Positions 1 through 5,991 of a stretch of DNA of 9,486 nt are shown in pieces. The DNA is taken from the NCBI GenBank assembly GCA_023392205.1, contig JAEVZN010000317.1, positions 1 to 9,486 of the forward strand. The letters run 5' to 3'. The translations under genes and the position numbers were made by a program. The stretch is from Pseudomonadota bacterium (lineage in GTDB: Bacteria > Pseudomonadota > Alphaproteobacteria > Rhizobiales > Xanthobacteraceae). The number at the start of each line of letters is the position of its first letter. The stretch's first letter is position 1. The notes under the pieces were generated by a model. It worked only from the letters and a program-made list of their open reading frames with translations, was not told where the DNA came from and did no database searches.

Positions 1-1021
1 CGCGAAGCAGCCGGATTTCGTTCTGCCGAGGGAGCGGCTGAACGAGGTCGCCAGTTTTGTGCGCGGCGGCCTGCAGGACCTGTCGATTTCCCGCACCACT
101 TTCGACTGGGGCATCCGGGTGCCCGGCAATGACAAGCACATCATGTATGTGTGGGTCGACGCGCTGACCAATTACATCACCGCGGTCGGCTATCCCGACA
201 CCGATAGCGACATGTTCAAGCGCTATTGGCCGGCCGACCTGCATGTGATCGGCAAAGATATCGTGCGCTTTCACGCCGTGTATTGGCCGGCCTTCCTGAT
301 GTCGGCCGGCATTGCCGTGCCACGGCGGATTTTCAGCCACGGCTTTCTCTTCAATCGCGGTGAGAAGATTTCCAAATCGGTTGGCAATGTCATCGATCCG
401 TTCGATCTGGCTGACGCCTATGGCGTCGATCAGTTGCGTTACTTTTTGCTGCGCGAAATCCCGTTCGGTCAGGATGGCAATTACAGCCACGAAGCCATCG
501 TCAATCGCATCAACGCCGAGCTGGCCAACGACCTCGGCAATCTTGCACAGCGCTCGCTGTCGATGATTGCGAAGCAGCTCGGTGGCGTGCTGCCGCAGCC
601 CGGCGTTTTCTCGGACAACGACGCCGCCATCCTTGCAGCTGCCGATGCGATGCTCGATTCCGCGCGCGAGGCCATGAAGACGCAGCAGCTTCATCTCGTG
701 CTCAGCCATGTCTGGAGCGTGGTGGCGGATGCCAATCGCTATTTCGCTGGCGAGGCGCCCTGGGCACTTGCGAAAACCGATCCGGCCCGCCAGGCCACCG
801 TGCTCTATGTGACGGCCGAGGTGGTCCGGCAGATCGCGGTTCTCGCGCAGCCCTTCATGCCGGATTCTGCCGCCAGGCTGCTCGATCTGCTCGGCGTGCC
901 GGCGGAGAAGCGCGATTTCGCGCAACTTGGCAAGGCCGGGCGACTGGCAGACGGTGCGACGTTGCCGGCACCGGCCGCCGTCTTTCCGCGCTATGTGGAA
1001 CCCGAAATCGCCAAAGCATGA
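1..1021 (+). CDS. metG: Methionyl-tRNA synthetase, C-terminal two-thirds (5' end outside window)
   Basis: This cytoplasmic class I aminoacyl-tRNA synthetase charges tRNA-Met with methionine using ATP. The reading frame is open from base 2, so the start lies outside the window; 339 residues are present, and about a third of a typical protein of roughly 515 residues is missing, including the N-terminal HIGH motif. Visible landmarks are the core blocks [23 protein letters not shown] and [19 protein letters not shown], then the ATP-binding KMSKS loop in the variant form KISKS (bases 365-379), and the helical anticodon-binding domain beginning near [16 protein letters not shown]. The protein ends soon after that domain, without the C-terminal EMAP/Trbp111-like tRNA-binding module of longer MetG proteins. 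A GTG at base 59 lies mid-domain and is not a real start. The stop lies 18 bp before the next start-like ATG. Family assignment is very secure. Confidence 0.97.
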   Translation, partial: AKQPDFVLPRERLNEVASFVRGGLQDLSISRTTFDWGIRVPGNDKHIMYVWVDALTNYITAVGYPDTDSDMFKRYWPADLHVIGKDIVRFHAVYWPAFLMSAGIAVPRRIFSHGFLFNRGEKISKSVGNVIDPFDLADAYGVDQLRYFLLREIPFGQDGNYSHEAIVNRINAELANDLGNLAQRSLSMIAKQLGGVLPQPGVFSDNDAAILAAADAMLDSAREAMKTQQLHLVLSHVWSVVADANRYFAGEAPWALAKTDPARQATVLYVTAEVVRQIAVLAQPFMPDSAARLLDLLGVPAEKRDFAQLGKAGRLADGATLPAPAAVFPRYVEPEIAKA

Positions 1022-1038
1022 AGTCTGGCAGGATTTGC

Positions 1039-1078
1039 GATGACGGTTCTGTTTGAAAGATGACGGTTCTGTTTGAAA
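1039..1078 (+). repeat. Exact 20-bp tandem duplication over a start codon
   Basis: Bases 1039-1058 and 1059-1078 are identical, head to tail. Each copy carries an ATG, at 1040 and 1060. Because 20 is not a multiple of three, the first ATG is thrown out of frame and only the second opens the downstream gene. The AGGA Shine-Dalgarno at 1030-1033 sits 6 nt from the first ATG but 26 nt from the second. This fits a duplication that pushed the real start away from its ribosome binding site. Confidence 0.95.
1040..1063 (+). other. Possible 7-codon leader minicistron (MTVLFER)
   Basis: The first copy of the 20-bp repeat gives ATG (1040) followed by six codons and a TGA at 1061-1063. That stop overlaps the ATG of the next gene at 1060 as ATGA, the classic layout for translational coupling by re-initiation. 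The better Shine-Dalgarno (AGGA, 1030-1033, spacing 6 nt) serves this minicistron, not the downstream gene. It is probably a by-product of the duplication rather than a functional peptide. Whether it is translated is inference. Confidence 0.4.
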
Positions 1079-1512
1079 ATCGCCGCCGTGCGAACCGGGC
1101 GCGTTTCACCATCCTTGCGGCGATCGTCTGGTCGCTGGGCTGGTTCTACTGGGCGAATGTGCTGCGCAGCGGCGGCACGCGGATGGGCGTGGTGGTGATC
1201 GTCGGCATTGTAGGAATATTGCCGCTGGTGGCCCTGCATTTTTACGGCAATGTCTATGTGATCCGCATGATCCGCGATGGCGAACGGCTTGACCTGACCA
1301 CACTTGGCCTGTTCGGCAAGCGCGAGCGGCAGATCGCCATCCCATCAATCGTGGAAGTCGCCGCCCCGGAAGCGGGTGTGATGACTCTAAGGGTCAAAGG
1401 TCAGCGGACGCCCTATATGCACGACTTGCAGGCAGAATATATAGACGCCGATGCGATCTCGGCGCTTGCCCGCGCCCATCCCGAAAGAGCTCCTGACAGT
1501 CATGCTGGTTGA
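1060..1512 (+). CDS. Small membrane protein of unknown function, two predicted TM helices
   Basis: I do not recognise this 150-residue protein as a named family. A short basic N-terminus (NRRRANRAR) leads into two hydrophobic helices, about residues 16-35 (FTILAAIVWSLGWFYWANVL) and 42-62 (MGVVVIVGIVGILPLVALHFY). A soluble C-terminal part of about 85 residues follows, with alternating hydrophobic stretches (YVIRMIRDGERLDLTTLGLFG) that could form a beta-rich domain. By the positive-inside rule the N-terminus, and hence the tail, is probably cytoplasmic. The start at 1060 is forced: an in-frame TGA lies at 1054-1056, immediately upstream. It sits between metG and tatD, overlaps tatD by 11 bp, and is probably co-transcribed with both. 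It contains several codons rare in GC-rich genomes (GTA, ATA, CTA), which suggests weaker codon selection than in its neighbours. That it is a gene is fairly certain; its function is unknown. Confidence 0.75.
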   Translation: MTVLFENRRRANRARFTILAAIVWSLGWFYWANVLRSGGTRMGVVVIVGIVGILPLVALHFYGNVYVIRMIRDGERLDLTTLGLFGKRERQIAIPSIVEVAAPEAGVMTLRVKGQRTPYMHDLQAEYIDADAISALARAHPERAPDSHAG

Positions 1513-2302
1513 CAGCCATTGCCATCTCGATTTCCCGGACTTCGCCGATGACCTCGACGGAATCGTTGCCCGCGCCCGCGACGCGGGCATCGGCCGTCTG
1601 GTCACCATCTCGACACGGGTCCGTCAGCTGCCCCGGCTTTTGTCGATCGCGGACCGCTTCGACGATGTGTTCTGCTCGGTCGGCACGCATCCGCATAATG
1701 CGCATGAGGAACTCGACATCACGACGGCCGATCTTGTTGAGGCCAGCACGCATCCCAAGGTCGTGGCGATTGGCGAAGCCGGCCTCGATTATTTCTACGA
1801 CAAAAGCCCGCGCGCGGCACAGGAGCAAGGTTTCCGTGCGCATGTTGCCGCCGCCCGCGAGACCGGCCTTCCGCTGGTGATCCATTCACGCGAGGCCGAC
1901 GACGACATGGCGAGAATCCTGGAGGAGGAAACGGGGAAGGGGGCCTTCCCTGCTGTCCTGCATTGCTTCACCGGCGGCCAGGACCTGGCGATGCGCGCGA
2001 TTGCGCTCGGTCTGTCGATATCCTTCACCGGGATTCTGACCTTCAAAAATTCGCAGGCTTTGCGCGATATTGCCGCTGAGTTGCCGGCCGACCGGATTCT
2101 GGTCGAGACCGACGCGCCTTATCTGGCGCCCGGCAAGTTCCGGGGCAAGCGTAACGAACCGGCCTATGTGGTTGAGACTGCGAGGGTTCTGGGGGAAGTC
2201 CGCGGCATCTCCGAGGCCGAAATCGCGGCGCAGACCACCGAGAATTTCTTCAAGCTGTTTCACAAAGTGCCGCGCAAAATGCCGGCTGTTGCACGACTCT
2301 GA
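1502..2302 (+). CDS. tatD: TatD-family metal-dependent hydrolase (DNase)
   Basis: A cytoplasmic TIM-barrel metallohydrolase of the amidohydrolase superfamily; characterised members are Mg2+-dependent 3'-5' exonucleases or DNases linked to DNA repair and turnover. All expected metal ligands are visible in the 266-residue protein: HxH at H6/H8 (DSHCHLD), E92 (AIGEAGLDY), H128 (PLVIHSRE), H154 (VLHCFTGG) and D204 (ETDAPYLAP). Length and motif spacing are normal. The ATG at 1502 is chosen because family members begin at this motif; an upstream in-frame ATG at 1451 would add 17 unconserved residues. An AAAGAG at 1484-1489 is a modest ribosome site. The gene overlaps the preceding membrane-protein gene by 11 bp, and its TGA touches the start region of the next hydrolase, so translational coupling in an operon is likely. 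The older link of TatD to Tat export is not considered functional. Confidence 0.96.
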   Translation: MLVDSHCHLDFPDFADDLDGIVARARDAGIGRLVTISTRVRQLPRLLSIADRFDDVFCSVGTHPHNAHEELDITTADLVEASTHPKVVAIGEAGLDYFYDKSPRAAQEQGFRAHVAAARETGLPLVIHSREADDDMARILEEETGKGAFPAVLHCFTGGQDLAMRAIALGLSISFTGILTFKNSQALRDIAAELPADRILVETDAPYLAPGKFRGKRNEPAYVVETARVLGEVRGISEAEIAAQTTENFFKLFHKVPRKMPAVARL

Positions 2303-3087
2303 CCGTCACCATTCTCGGCTGCGGTTCGTCCGGCGGTGTGCCGCGCCCTGCGCTGGGCTGGGGCGCGTGCAATCCGGACAATCCCAAGAACCGGCGACGG
2401 CGATGCTCGATCCTTGTCGAGCGCGACGGCCCGGATGGCACCACCAGCGTTCTGGTCGATACCTCGCCGGACCTGCGCGAACAGCTTCTGGACTCCAACG
2501 TGACCAAGCTCGACGCGGTCCTGTTCACGCATGAGCATGCCGACCATACGCACGGCATCGACGACCTGCGCGGGCTGTTTATCAAGCATCGCCGCCGCAT
2601 CGACGTCTATCTCGATGAGCCGACCTCGCGCGCCATGCATGCGCGGTTCGGCTATTGCTTCATGACGCCGCCCGGCAGCGAATATCCGCCGATCCTGACC
2701 GAACACAGGATCGTGCCGGGCCACCCGGTGACCATCGATGGCGCCGGCGGTCCGATCACGGCTTTGCCGGTTCTGCAGGACCATGGCGATATACCGTCGC
2801 TGGGCTTCCGGTTCGACGGCATCGGCTATTCAGCCGATCTGGTTAGCCTGCCGGAAGAAAGCCTGACGGCCTTTGAAGGGCTGGATCTGTGGATTGTCGA
2901 TGCCTTGAGGCATACTCCGCATCCCAGCCATTTCTCGCTGTCGGACGCGCTGCACTGGATCGAGCGGCTGGCACCGCGGCGCGCCGTGCTCACCAACATG
3001 CACACCGATCTCGACTATGACGCACTCAGCAACGCATTGCCGGGGCATGTGCGGCCGGGCTTCGACGGGATGCGCATCACGATCTGA
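2299..3087 (+). CDS. Metallo-beta-lactamase-fold hydrolase, PhnP-like
   Basis: An MBL-fold metallohydrolase of the PhnP/RNase Z-like branch; PhnP itself is a phosphodiesterase acting on cyclic phosphates, but the substrate here is unknown. Counting from base 2299 (262 residues), the N-terminal strand is TVTILGCGSSGGVPR, the metal motif HEHADH lies at 78-83, further ligands are H162 (LQDHGDI) and D180 (YSADL), and H235 lies in TNMHTDLDY. The set is complete, so an active enzyme is expected. The start is abnormal: no ATG, GTG or TTG occurs in frame between the stop at 2173-2175 and the GTG at 2338, and starting at 2338 would delete the conserved first strand. The likely start is CTG at 2299, overlapping the tatD stop as CTGA, or ACG at 2293, one base from ATG. 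No Shine-Dalgarno is visible, so coupling to tatD termination is likely. tatD and MBL-fold genes are often adjacent in alphaproteobacteria. Family secure, start uncertain. Confidence 0.92.
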   Translation: MTVTILGCGSSGGVPRPALGWGACNPDNPKNRRRRCSILVERDGPDGTTSVLVDTSPDLREQLLDSNVTKLDAVLFTHEHADHTHGIDDLRGLFIKHRRRIDVYLDEPTSRAMHARFGYCFMTPPGSEYPPILTEHRIVPGHPVTIDGAGGPITALPVLQDHGDIPSLGFRFDGIGYSADLVSLPEESLTAFEGLDLWIVDALRHTPHPSHFSLSDALHWIERLAPRRAVLTNMHTDLDYDALSNALPGHVRPGFDGMRITI

Positions 3088-3321
3088 AGAGGCTTCGAGT
3101 GGCTATCAGGAATGCCGCATAAGCATTTGCTATTGTTGTCAGAGTTATGTGGCGGATGGCGATCCGGCGAAGGCGGATTGCGGAGTTTTCCGGCGCTGGG
3201 CCGTCGAATACAGCCCTGTAGATATATTCCATAATATGTCTTATGCGATTCATCCATGCCGGCTGACGAAGCGCGATCCCGTGCTACACAGGCGCGCCGT
3301 CTCTCTCACGCCGTGTGCCCT
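3088..3321. other. Gene-poor spacer between the hydrolase gene and mazG
   Basis: About 230 bp with no supported gene. Open frames here on either strand have no recognisable protein character and mostly run out of the flanking genes. A weak inverted repeat AATGC/GCATT lies at 3111-3127 shortly after the hydrolase stop, followed by a T-rich but interrupted tract, so it is at best a poor terminator. An AT-rich palindromic patch at 3219-3245 stands out from the GC-rich background and may hold the mazG promoter. The end of the spacer (3256-3321) is in frame with mazG and would be its N-terminus if the ATG at 3256 were used. Confidence 0.5.
3219..3245 (+). promoter_or_regulatory. AT-rich palindromic patch, possible mazG promoter or operator
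   Basis: The patch includes CATAA (3230-3234) and TTATG (3241-3245), an inverted repeat with a 6-bp spacer, and the nested odd-length palindrome CATA-A-TATG (3230-3238). CATAAT (3230-3235) matches five of six bases of a sigma70 -10 box, but no good -35 sits at 16-18 bp upstream. The patch is strongly AT-rich within a GC-rich region and lies 77 bp before the preferred mazG start. Promoter or operator function is inferred from position and symmetry only. Confidence 0.3.
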
Positions 3322-4191
3322 TTGAAGCCCTCCCGCGACCTGAACACCCTGATCGCCATCATGGCGGCGTTGCGCACGCGCGGCACAGGTTGCCCCTGGG
3401 ACCTGAAGCAGGACTTCGCGTCCATCGCGCCCTATACGATCGAGGAAGCCTATGAGGTGGCCGACGCGATTGCGCGCGGCGATCTGGAGGACCTAAAGGA
3501 AGAACTCGGCGATCTTCTTCTACAGGTCGCGTTTCACGCGCGCATGGCGCAGGAGCAGTCGGCATTCGATTTCGGTGATGTGGTGCTGGCGATCACGGAG
3601 AAGCTGATCCGCAGACATCCGCATGTCTTCGGCGACGTCACCCAACTGACGCCGGACGAGGTCAAGGGCTTGTGGGACAGGATCAAGCAGGAAGAGAAGG
3701 CCGCGCGCCAAGCAAGGCGCGGTGAGAGTCATAAGGATGCGGATGGCGAGGCGGGCGCCCTCTCCGGCATTCCGGTCGCCCTGCCGGCCAGCACGCGCGC
3801 TCTGAAGCTGCAACAGAAGGCATCCAGGGTCGGCTTCGACTGGAACGACCCGAAGGCCGTGCTGTCGAAGATCAAGGAAGAGATTGCCGAGGTGGAAGTT
3901 GCGCTGGAGGCCGGTGACAACGAAGCCGTGGCCGGCGAGATCGGAGATCTGATGTTCGCCGCCGTCAACCTCGCGCGGCATCTCGACATCGATCCGGAGG
4001 ATGCATTGCGCAGCACCAACCGGAAATTCGAGCGCCGCTTCGCTGCCATCGAGTCTGCGTTGGCGAAGGCCGGAAAATCACCCGCACAGGCGACGCTTGC
4101 CGAAATGGATGCGCTCTGGACGGCAGCCAAGGCCGAGGAAGGCGGATCTCAGGACGCCAGCGCCGCCGTATCGAAACGCGCGCGCAACTGA
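3322..4191 (+). CDS. mazG: Nucleoside triphosphate pyrophosphohydrolase MazG
   Basis: Hydrolyses (d)NTPs to monophosphate and pyrophosphate, limiting aberrant nucleotides and, in E. coli, affecting ppGpp. It is a two-domain MazG of 289 residues. The N-terminal domain follows the CPWDLKQDF signature, with metal-binding EExxE at E41/E42/E45 (TIEEAYE) and ExxD at E61/D64 (KEELGDLL). The C-terminal domain repeats the pattern with E186/E187/E190 (IKEEIAEVE) and E206/D209 (GEIGDLM). A charged linker at about 125-150 joins them. I prefer TTG at 3322, giving MKPSRDLNTLIAIM, because the family usually begins close to this point. An in-frame ATG at 3256 would add 22 Arg/Ala-rich residues, and a GTG at 3313 is also possible; none has a clear Shine-Dalgarno. 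The 3' end overlaps the convergent hflX gene by 43 bp. Function is secure, the start is not. Confidence 0.96.
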   Translation: MKPSRDLNTLIAIMAALRTRGTGCPWDLKQDFASIAPYTIEEAYEVADAIARGDLEDLKEELGDLLLQVAFHARMAQEQSAFDFGDVVLAITEKLIRRHPHVFGDVTQLTPDEVKGLWDRIKQEEKAARQARRGESHKDADGEAGALSGIPVALPASTRALKLQQKASRVGFDWNDPKAVLSKIKEEIAEVEVALEAGDNEAVAGEIGDLMFAAVNLARHLDIDPEDALRSTNRKFERRFAAIESALAKAGKSPAQATLAEMDALWTAAKAEEGGSQDASAAVSKRARN

Positions 4192-5534
4192 GCGGCACGC
4201 GCCGGGTCTGCGCGCACCACGATCGCGACCTTGCCATCCGGGCGATCCTGACGATCGATGACCTCCGTGTTGCGGTGAAGCCAGGACAGGCCCGCGCCGT
4301 CGCTCCCGTCCAGAACGAATGACAATTCGATACGGGTTTCGGCCAGCCGCTGTTCGATGGCCGCCAGCAGCATCTCGATGCCCTCTCCCGTCAAGGCCGA
4401 CACCAGCAAAGGCTGGCGGTCCGGCTCATGGCGCGCGGCGGCATTGAGCAGCCGGTCGCGATCCTGTTCGGAAAGGCGATCGATCTTGTTCCAGACTTCG
4501 ATCACGCGATCGCGGCGCCGCTCGTCGATGCCGAGATCTTTCAGGACTTGCTGGACATCCTGCAATTGCGCTTCGGAATCCTCGTGCGAGACGTCACGGA
4601 CATGCAGGATCACATCCGCTTCCACCACCTCCTCCAGCGTTGCGCGGAAGGCGGCGACCAGCATCGTGGGCAGTTCGGAAATGAACCCGACCGTATCGGA
4701 CAGGATGACCTTGGCGCCGTGCGGCAATTCGATCGCGCGCAATGTCGGATCGAGGGTCGCGAACAGCATATCGGCTTCAAGGACGGTGGCGCGGGTCATC
4801 CGGTTGAACAGCGTCGATTTACCGGCGTTGGTGTAACCGACCAGGGCGACGATCGGATACGGCACCCGGCGGCGGCTCTCGCGATGCAAGGCGCGGCGCT
4901 TCTTGACCTTTTCCAGTTCGGATTCGATCCGCGCAATGCGCTCCTCGATCATCCGGCGGTCCGCCTCTATCTGTGTTTCGCCCGGCCCGCCCAGGAAGCC
5001 GAAGCCGCCGCGCTGGCGCTCCAGATGGGTCCATGAGCGGACGAGGCGGCTCTTCTGATAGGTCAGATGCGCCAGTTCGACCTGCAGCACGCCCTCCTTC
5101 GTCTGCGCGCGCTTGCCGAAGATTTCGAGGATCAGGCCGGTGCGATCGAGAACCTTCGCGGACCATGCTTTCTCGAGATTACGCTGCTGGACCGGCGACA
5201 GTGCGCAATCCATGACCACGAGTTCCACCTCGCGCGCCTTGATAAGTCCGGCCAGTTCCTCGACCTTGCCCTTGCCGAGAAAGGTTGCCGGGCGGATCTC
5301 GTTCAGCATCACGATGCCGGTTTCCACGACATCGAGATCGATGGCCAGCGACAGACCTGTCGCCTCCTCAAGCCTGGCCTCGGGTGAGCGAAGAAAATGG
5401 CGGTTCTGGGCGGCGCTTGTCTTGAGGTAGGGGCCAAGCACCATCGCGCGGCTCACACCGGCGCGACCGTCCACGCCACCCGATCGATCGGGAGCCAGTG
5501 GCCGGGATTCCGCTGCGCGGCGACGATGCTCCAA
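4149..5534 (-). CDS. hflX: GTPase HflX (ribosome-associated)
   Basis: A GTPase of the Obg/HflX superfamily that binds the 50S subunit; in E. coli it splits stalled or heat-damaged ribosomes. The 461-residue protein shows the N-terminal HflX domain with RPATFLGKGKVEEL (81-94), the signature GGPGETQIEADRR (182-194), a helical, probably coiled-coil stretch (191-222), then the G domain: P-loop GYTNAGKST (233-241), DTVGF (280-284), NKID (349-352) and SAL (379-381). All nucleotide-binding motifs are intact. The start is TTG at 5534-5532, immediately after the hfq TAG and in the same frame. AGGAGA inside hfq (5550-5545) lies 10 nt upstream and supports it over the internal ATG at residue 31. It is co-transcribed with hfq. 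Its 3' end is antisense to the end of mazG over 43 bp. Confidence 0.97.
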   Translation of the reverse strand: MEHRRRAAESRPLAPDRSGGVDGRAGVSRAMVLGPYLKTSAAQNRHFLRSPEARLEEATGLSLAIDLDVVETGIVMLNEIRPATFLGKGKVEELAGLIKAREVELVVMDCALSPVQQRNLEKAWSAKVLDRTGLILEIFGKRAQTKEGVLQVELAHLTYQKSRLVRSWTHLERQRGGFGFLGGPGETQIEADRRMIEERIARIESELEKVKKRRALHRESRRRVPYPIVALVGYTNAGKSTLFNRMTRATVLEADMLFATLDPTLRAIELPHGAKVILSDTVGFISELPTMLVAAFRATLEEVVEADVILHVRDVSHEDSEAQLQDVQQVLKDLGIDERRRDRVIEVWNKIDRLSEQDRDRLLNAAARHEPDRQPLLVSALTGEGIEMLLAAIEQRLAETRIELSFVLDGSDGAGLSWLHRNTEVIDRQDRPDGKVAIVVRADPARAAQLRARFDTAALAS

Positions 5535-5792
5535 CTAGCCCTTTTCTCCTGCGCCCTCTTCGGCGCCTTCAAACAGCTGGATCGGATGACCCGGCATGAT
5601 GGTCGAGATAGCATGTTTGTAGACAAGCTGCGAATGCCCGTCACGTCGCAGCAGGACACAAAAGTTGTCAAACCAGGTGACCACGCCCTGCAGCTTGACC
5701 CCGTTCACCAGAAAGATGGTGAGAGGGATTTTCGCCTTGCGGACATGATTGAGGAAGGTGTCTTGGAGGTTCTGAGTTCGTTCGGCTGCCAT
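5535..5792 (-). CDS. hfq: RNA chaperone Hfq
   Basis: An Sm-like hexameric RNA chaperone that pairs small RNAs with mRNAs; in alphaproteobacteria it also affects nitrogen regulation. The 85-residue protein holds the core [20 protein letters not shown] (8-27), the Sm1 segment with [14 protein letters not shown] (31-44), and the Sm2 motif YKHAIST (58-64) that forms the proximal U-binding pocket. The tail ([11 protein letters not shown]) is short and acidic, as in other rhizobial Hfq proteins and unlike the long E. coli tail. ATG at 5792 gives the family-typical [11 protein letters not shown]. In-frame ATGs at 5807 and 5828 would add 5 or 12 unconserved residues, and a weak GGA lies 10 nt upstream of 5792. 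It stands downstream of a leader of about 200 bp with a promoter candidate, and is joined to hflX. Confidence 0.97.
   Translation of the reverse strand: MAAERTQNLQDTFLNHVRKAKIPLTIFLVNGVKLQGVVTWFDNFCVLLRRDGHSQLVYKHAISTIMPGHPIQLFEGAEEGAGEKG
5545..5550 (-). promoter_or_regulatory. Ribosome binding site of hflX, inside the hfq 3' end
   Basis: AGGAGA read on the minus strand, 10 nt before the hflX TTG. It lies within the last codons of hfq (the GAGEKG tail), so ribosomes finishing hfq pass directly over it. It decides the choice of a TTG start for hflX. Confidence 0.7.
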
Positions 5793-5885
5793 GGCCGTGC
5801 GTTCCATTTTCTTGCCCGCGGACCCCATGTCCCACGAGACGTTTTTGCCCTGTTCATGGCCTGAATTAAGCCACGTCGAATTGTC

Positions 5886-5906
5886 CCTCGTTTCCCACCC
5901 ACGAGG
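5886..5906 (-). other. Hairpin in the hfq 5' leader
   Basis: Six-base perfect arms CCTCGT (5906-5901) and ACGAGG (5891-5886) enclose a 9-nt loop GGGTGGGAA when read in the hfq direction. No T-run follows, so it is not an intrinsic terminator. It lies about 95 nt before the hfq ATG and downstream of the promoter candidate, so it would be part of the mRNA leader. The purine-rich loop could bind protein or RNA; any regulatory role is speculation. Confidence 0.4.
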
Positions 5907-5920
5907 ACTTGGGGCATGTC

Positions 5921-5949
5921 ATTAGATGGTACAGCGGCAGGCTAGGCAA
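5921..5949 (-). promoter_or_regulatory. Candidate sigma70 promoter for hfq-hflX
   Basis: On the minus strand, TTGCCT (5949-5944) and TCTAAT (5926-5921) are separated by exactly 17 bp. The -10 matches five of six consensus bases and the -35 begins with TTG. Transcription would begin near 5914, giving an hfq leader of about 120 nt. An inverted repeat TAGGC-AA-GCCTA (5943-5954) covers the -35 hexamer and could be an operator. The assignment rests on consensus and position only. Confidence 0.45.
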
Positions 5950-5954
5950 GCCTA
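5943..5954. promoter_or_regulatory. Inverted repeat over the hfq -35 region, possible operator
   Basis: TAGGC (5943-5947) and GCCTA (5950-5954) are reverse complements around AA. The repeat covers the TTGCCT -35 candidate. A second, overlapping pair, GCAAG (5946-5950) and CTTGC (5956-5960), allows an alternative pairing. Symmetry on a -35 box is a typical place for a repressor, but no known operator is recognised. Confidence 0.3.
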
Positions 5955-5991
5955 ACTTGCGGCCGAATGTCCCGCGTGGCGCGGCTTATTG

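Noticed and set aside
1921..1945. Purine-rich run resembling a strong ribosome site inside tatD
   Set aside because: It encodes the Glu/Gly-rich segment of TatD, and no gene starts just downstream.
3111..3127. AATGC/GCATT inverted repeat after the hydrolase stop as a terminator
   Set aside because: The stem is only 5 bp and mostly A-T, and no clean T-run follows.
3015..3257. 80-codon minus-strand frame over the mazG upstream spacer
   Set aside because: No ribosome site, no recognisable domain, and it overlaps the 3' end of the hydrolase gene.
3017..3325. 102-codon plus-strand frame across the hydrolase end and spacer
   Set aside because: It begins within the hydrolase gene in another frame, its sequence has no family character, and it is not positioned for translation.
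3704..3721. CGCGCC/GGCGCG hairpin inside mazG
   Set aside because: It lies in coding sequence for the Arg/Ala-rich linker, where such GC-rich repeats arise readily from codon use.
5972..5984. CCGCG-TGG-CGCGG hairpin after the dat stop as an intrinsic terminator
   Set aside because: The stem is GC-rich, but no T-run follows in the dat direction. It could still slow polymerase, but it cannot be called a terminator.
5900..5990. Possible tRNA or small RNA gene between dat and hfq
   Set aside because: No cloverleaf or T-loop consensus (GGTTCGAATCC-like) is present; the short inverted repeats are better explained as promoter and leader elements.
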